A DNA stretch of 64,000 nt from Platycnemis pennipes (lineage: Eukaryota > Arthropoda > Insecta > Odonata > Platycnemididae), in the NCBI GenBank assembly GCA_933228895.1, contig OW121848.1, positions 82,851,470 through 82,915,469 on the forward strand, written 5' to 3'. The translations under genes were made by a program, and so were the position numbers. Shown one piece after another: positions 63,721 through 64,000 of the stretch. The notes under the pieces are model-generated. The model saw nothing but the letters and a program-made list of their open reading frames with translations. It was not told the origin of the DNA and ran no database searches. The first letter of the stretch is position 1. Every line of letters starts with the position of its first letter.

Positions 63721-64000
63721 TAAGCCCTCCCCCATCCCTCACCCCAACTCCATTCCTCAACATTTCCTCCCCATCCACTCCCCCGGCGGGGGGACTCTCC
63801 GAGGAGATTTCACTCTCGGGCATGCATGCACTCTCGTCTCTTACCCACCGATGCCCGGAGAAACAACTCCCGGCCACGACCGTGGAGGAGCGGAAGACGA
63901 GGTGAGAGTGCGATCTCCTTTAAGCCTTCTCCCGATTCTAGTCAGTCGCGCTCCCTAACAACCGGACGACATGAGTTACCGATAATGCCTTCGATAACAA
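63721..64000. promoter_or_regulatory. Pyrimidine-rich to CpG-rich end of window
   Basis: The + strand switches abruptly from purine-rich to pyrimidine-rich at about 63727 and becomes CpG-rich from about 63780. The sharp purine/pyrimidine switch makes an imperfect inverted arrangement. No promoter element identified; the block runs off the window. Confidence 0.2.

Noticed and set aside
63019..63735. 238-codon minus-strand frame
   Set aside because: Same compositional artefact of a purine-rich + strand; low-complexity Ser/Pro/Leu/Phe peptide and overlapping open frames.

Overview
This window looks like non-coding DNA from a eukaryotic nuclear genome, probably an invertebrate and most likely an arthropod. 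I reach this from the short tRNA-derived SINEs, a 5'-truncated LINE with a target-site duplication, a hAT-type MITE and many simple repeats. There is no dense coding, no operon layout and no rRNA or CRISPR array. The arthropod call rests on the look of the repeats and is weak. I recognise no host gene, exon or functional tRNA. The open frames are short, or are long only because they lie in strand-asymmetric purine/pyrimidine tracts. The window is best read as intergenic DNA or the inside of a very long intron.

Composition is a mosaic. AT-rich stretches of 1-4 kb alternate with GC- and CpG-rich blocks of 0.4-1.6 kb near 8.2-8.8, 12.4-12.8, 26.3-26.9, 28.7-30.3, 33.4-34.0, 43.5-43.8, 48.9-49.7, 50.5-51.3, 58.8-59.6 and 63.7-64.0 kb. 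Several are bordered by, or merge into, long purine-rich tracts, mostly with purines on the + strand (3.4-4.0, 12.8-13.3, 18.0-20.5, 34.1-35.3, 62.0-62.3, 63.0-63.7 kb). Any regulatory role is speculative.

The identifiable content is mobile and repetitive DNA: (1) a 3'-terminal LINE fragment at 41.9-42.3 kb with an exact 13-bp target-site duplication; (2) three diverged copies of one tRNA-headed SINE family at 30.5 (+), 35.7 (-) and 51.7 kb (-), the first with an exact 10-bp target-site duplication; (3) another tRNA-like element at 62.8 kb (-); (4) a 216-bp hAT-like MITE at 14.1 kb; (5) an unnamed ~126-bp repeat at 0.6 and 58.3 kb, with a partial relative at 37.8 kb; (6) two long hairpin elements at 14.7 and 55.8 kb whose arms carry a hammerhead-like CTGANGA/stem/GAAAC arrangement; (7) simple and tandem repeats, including five exact 16-bp units at 5.3 kb and a run of 21 G at 24.5 kb.

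The most unusual signal is the pair of head-to-head hairpins. Each is an inverted dimer of a sequence resembling the hammerhead-bearing terminal repeats known from Penelope-like retroelements, but no Penelope reverse transcriptase is visible nearby. They may be non-autonomous dimers of that class.
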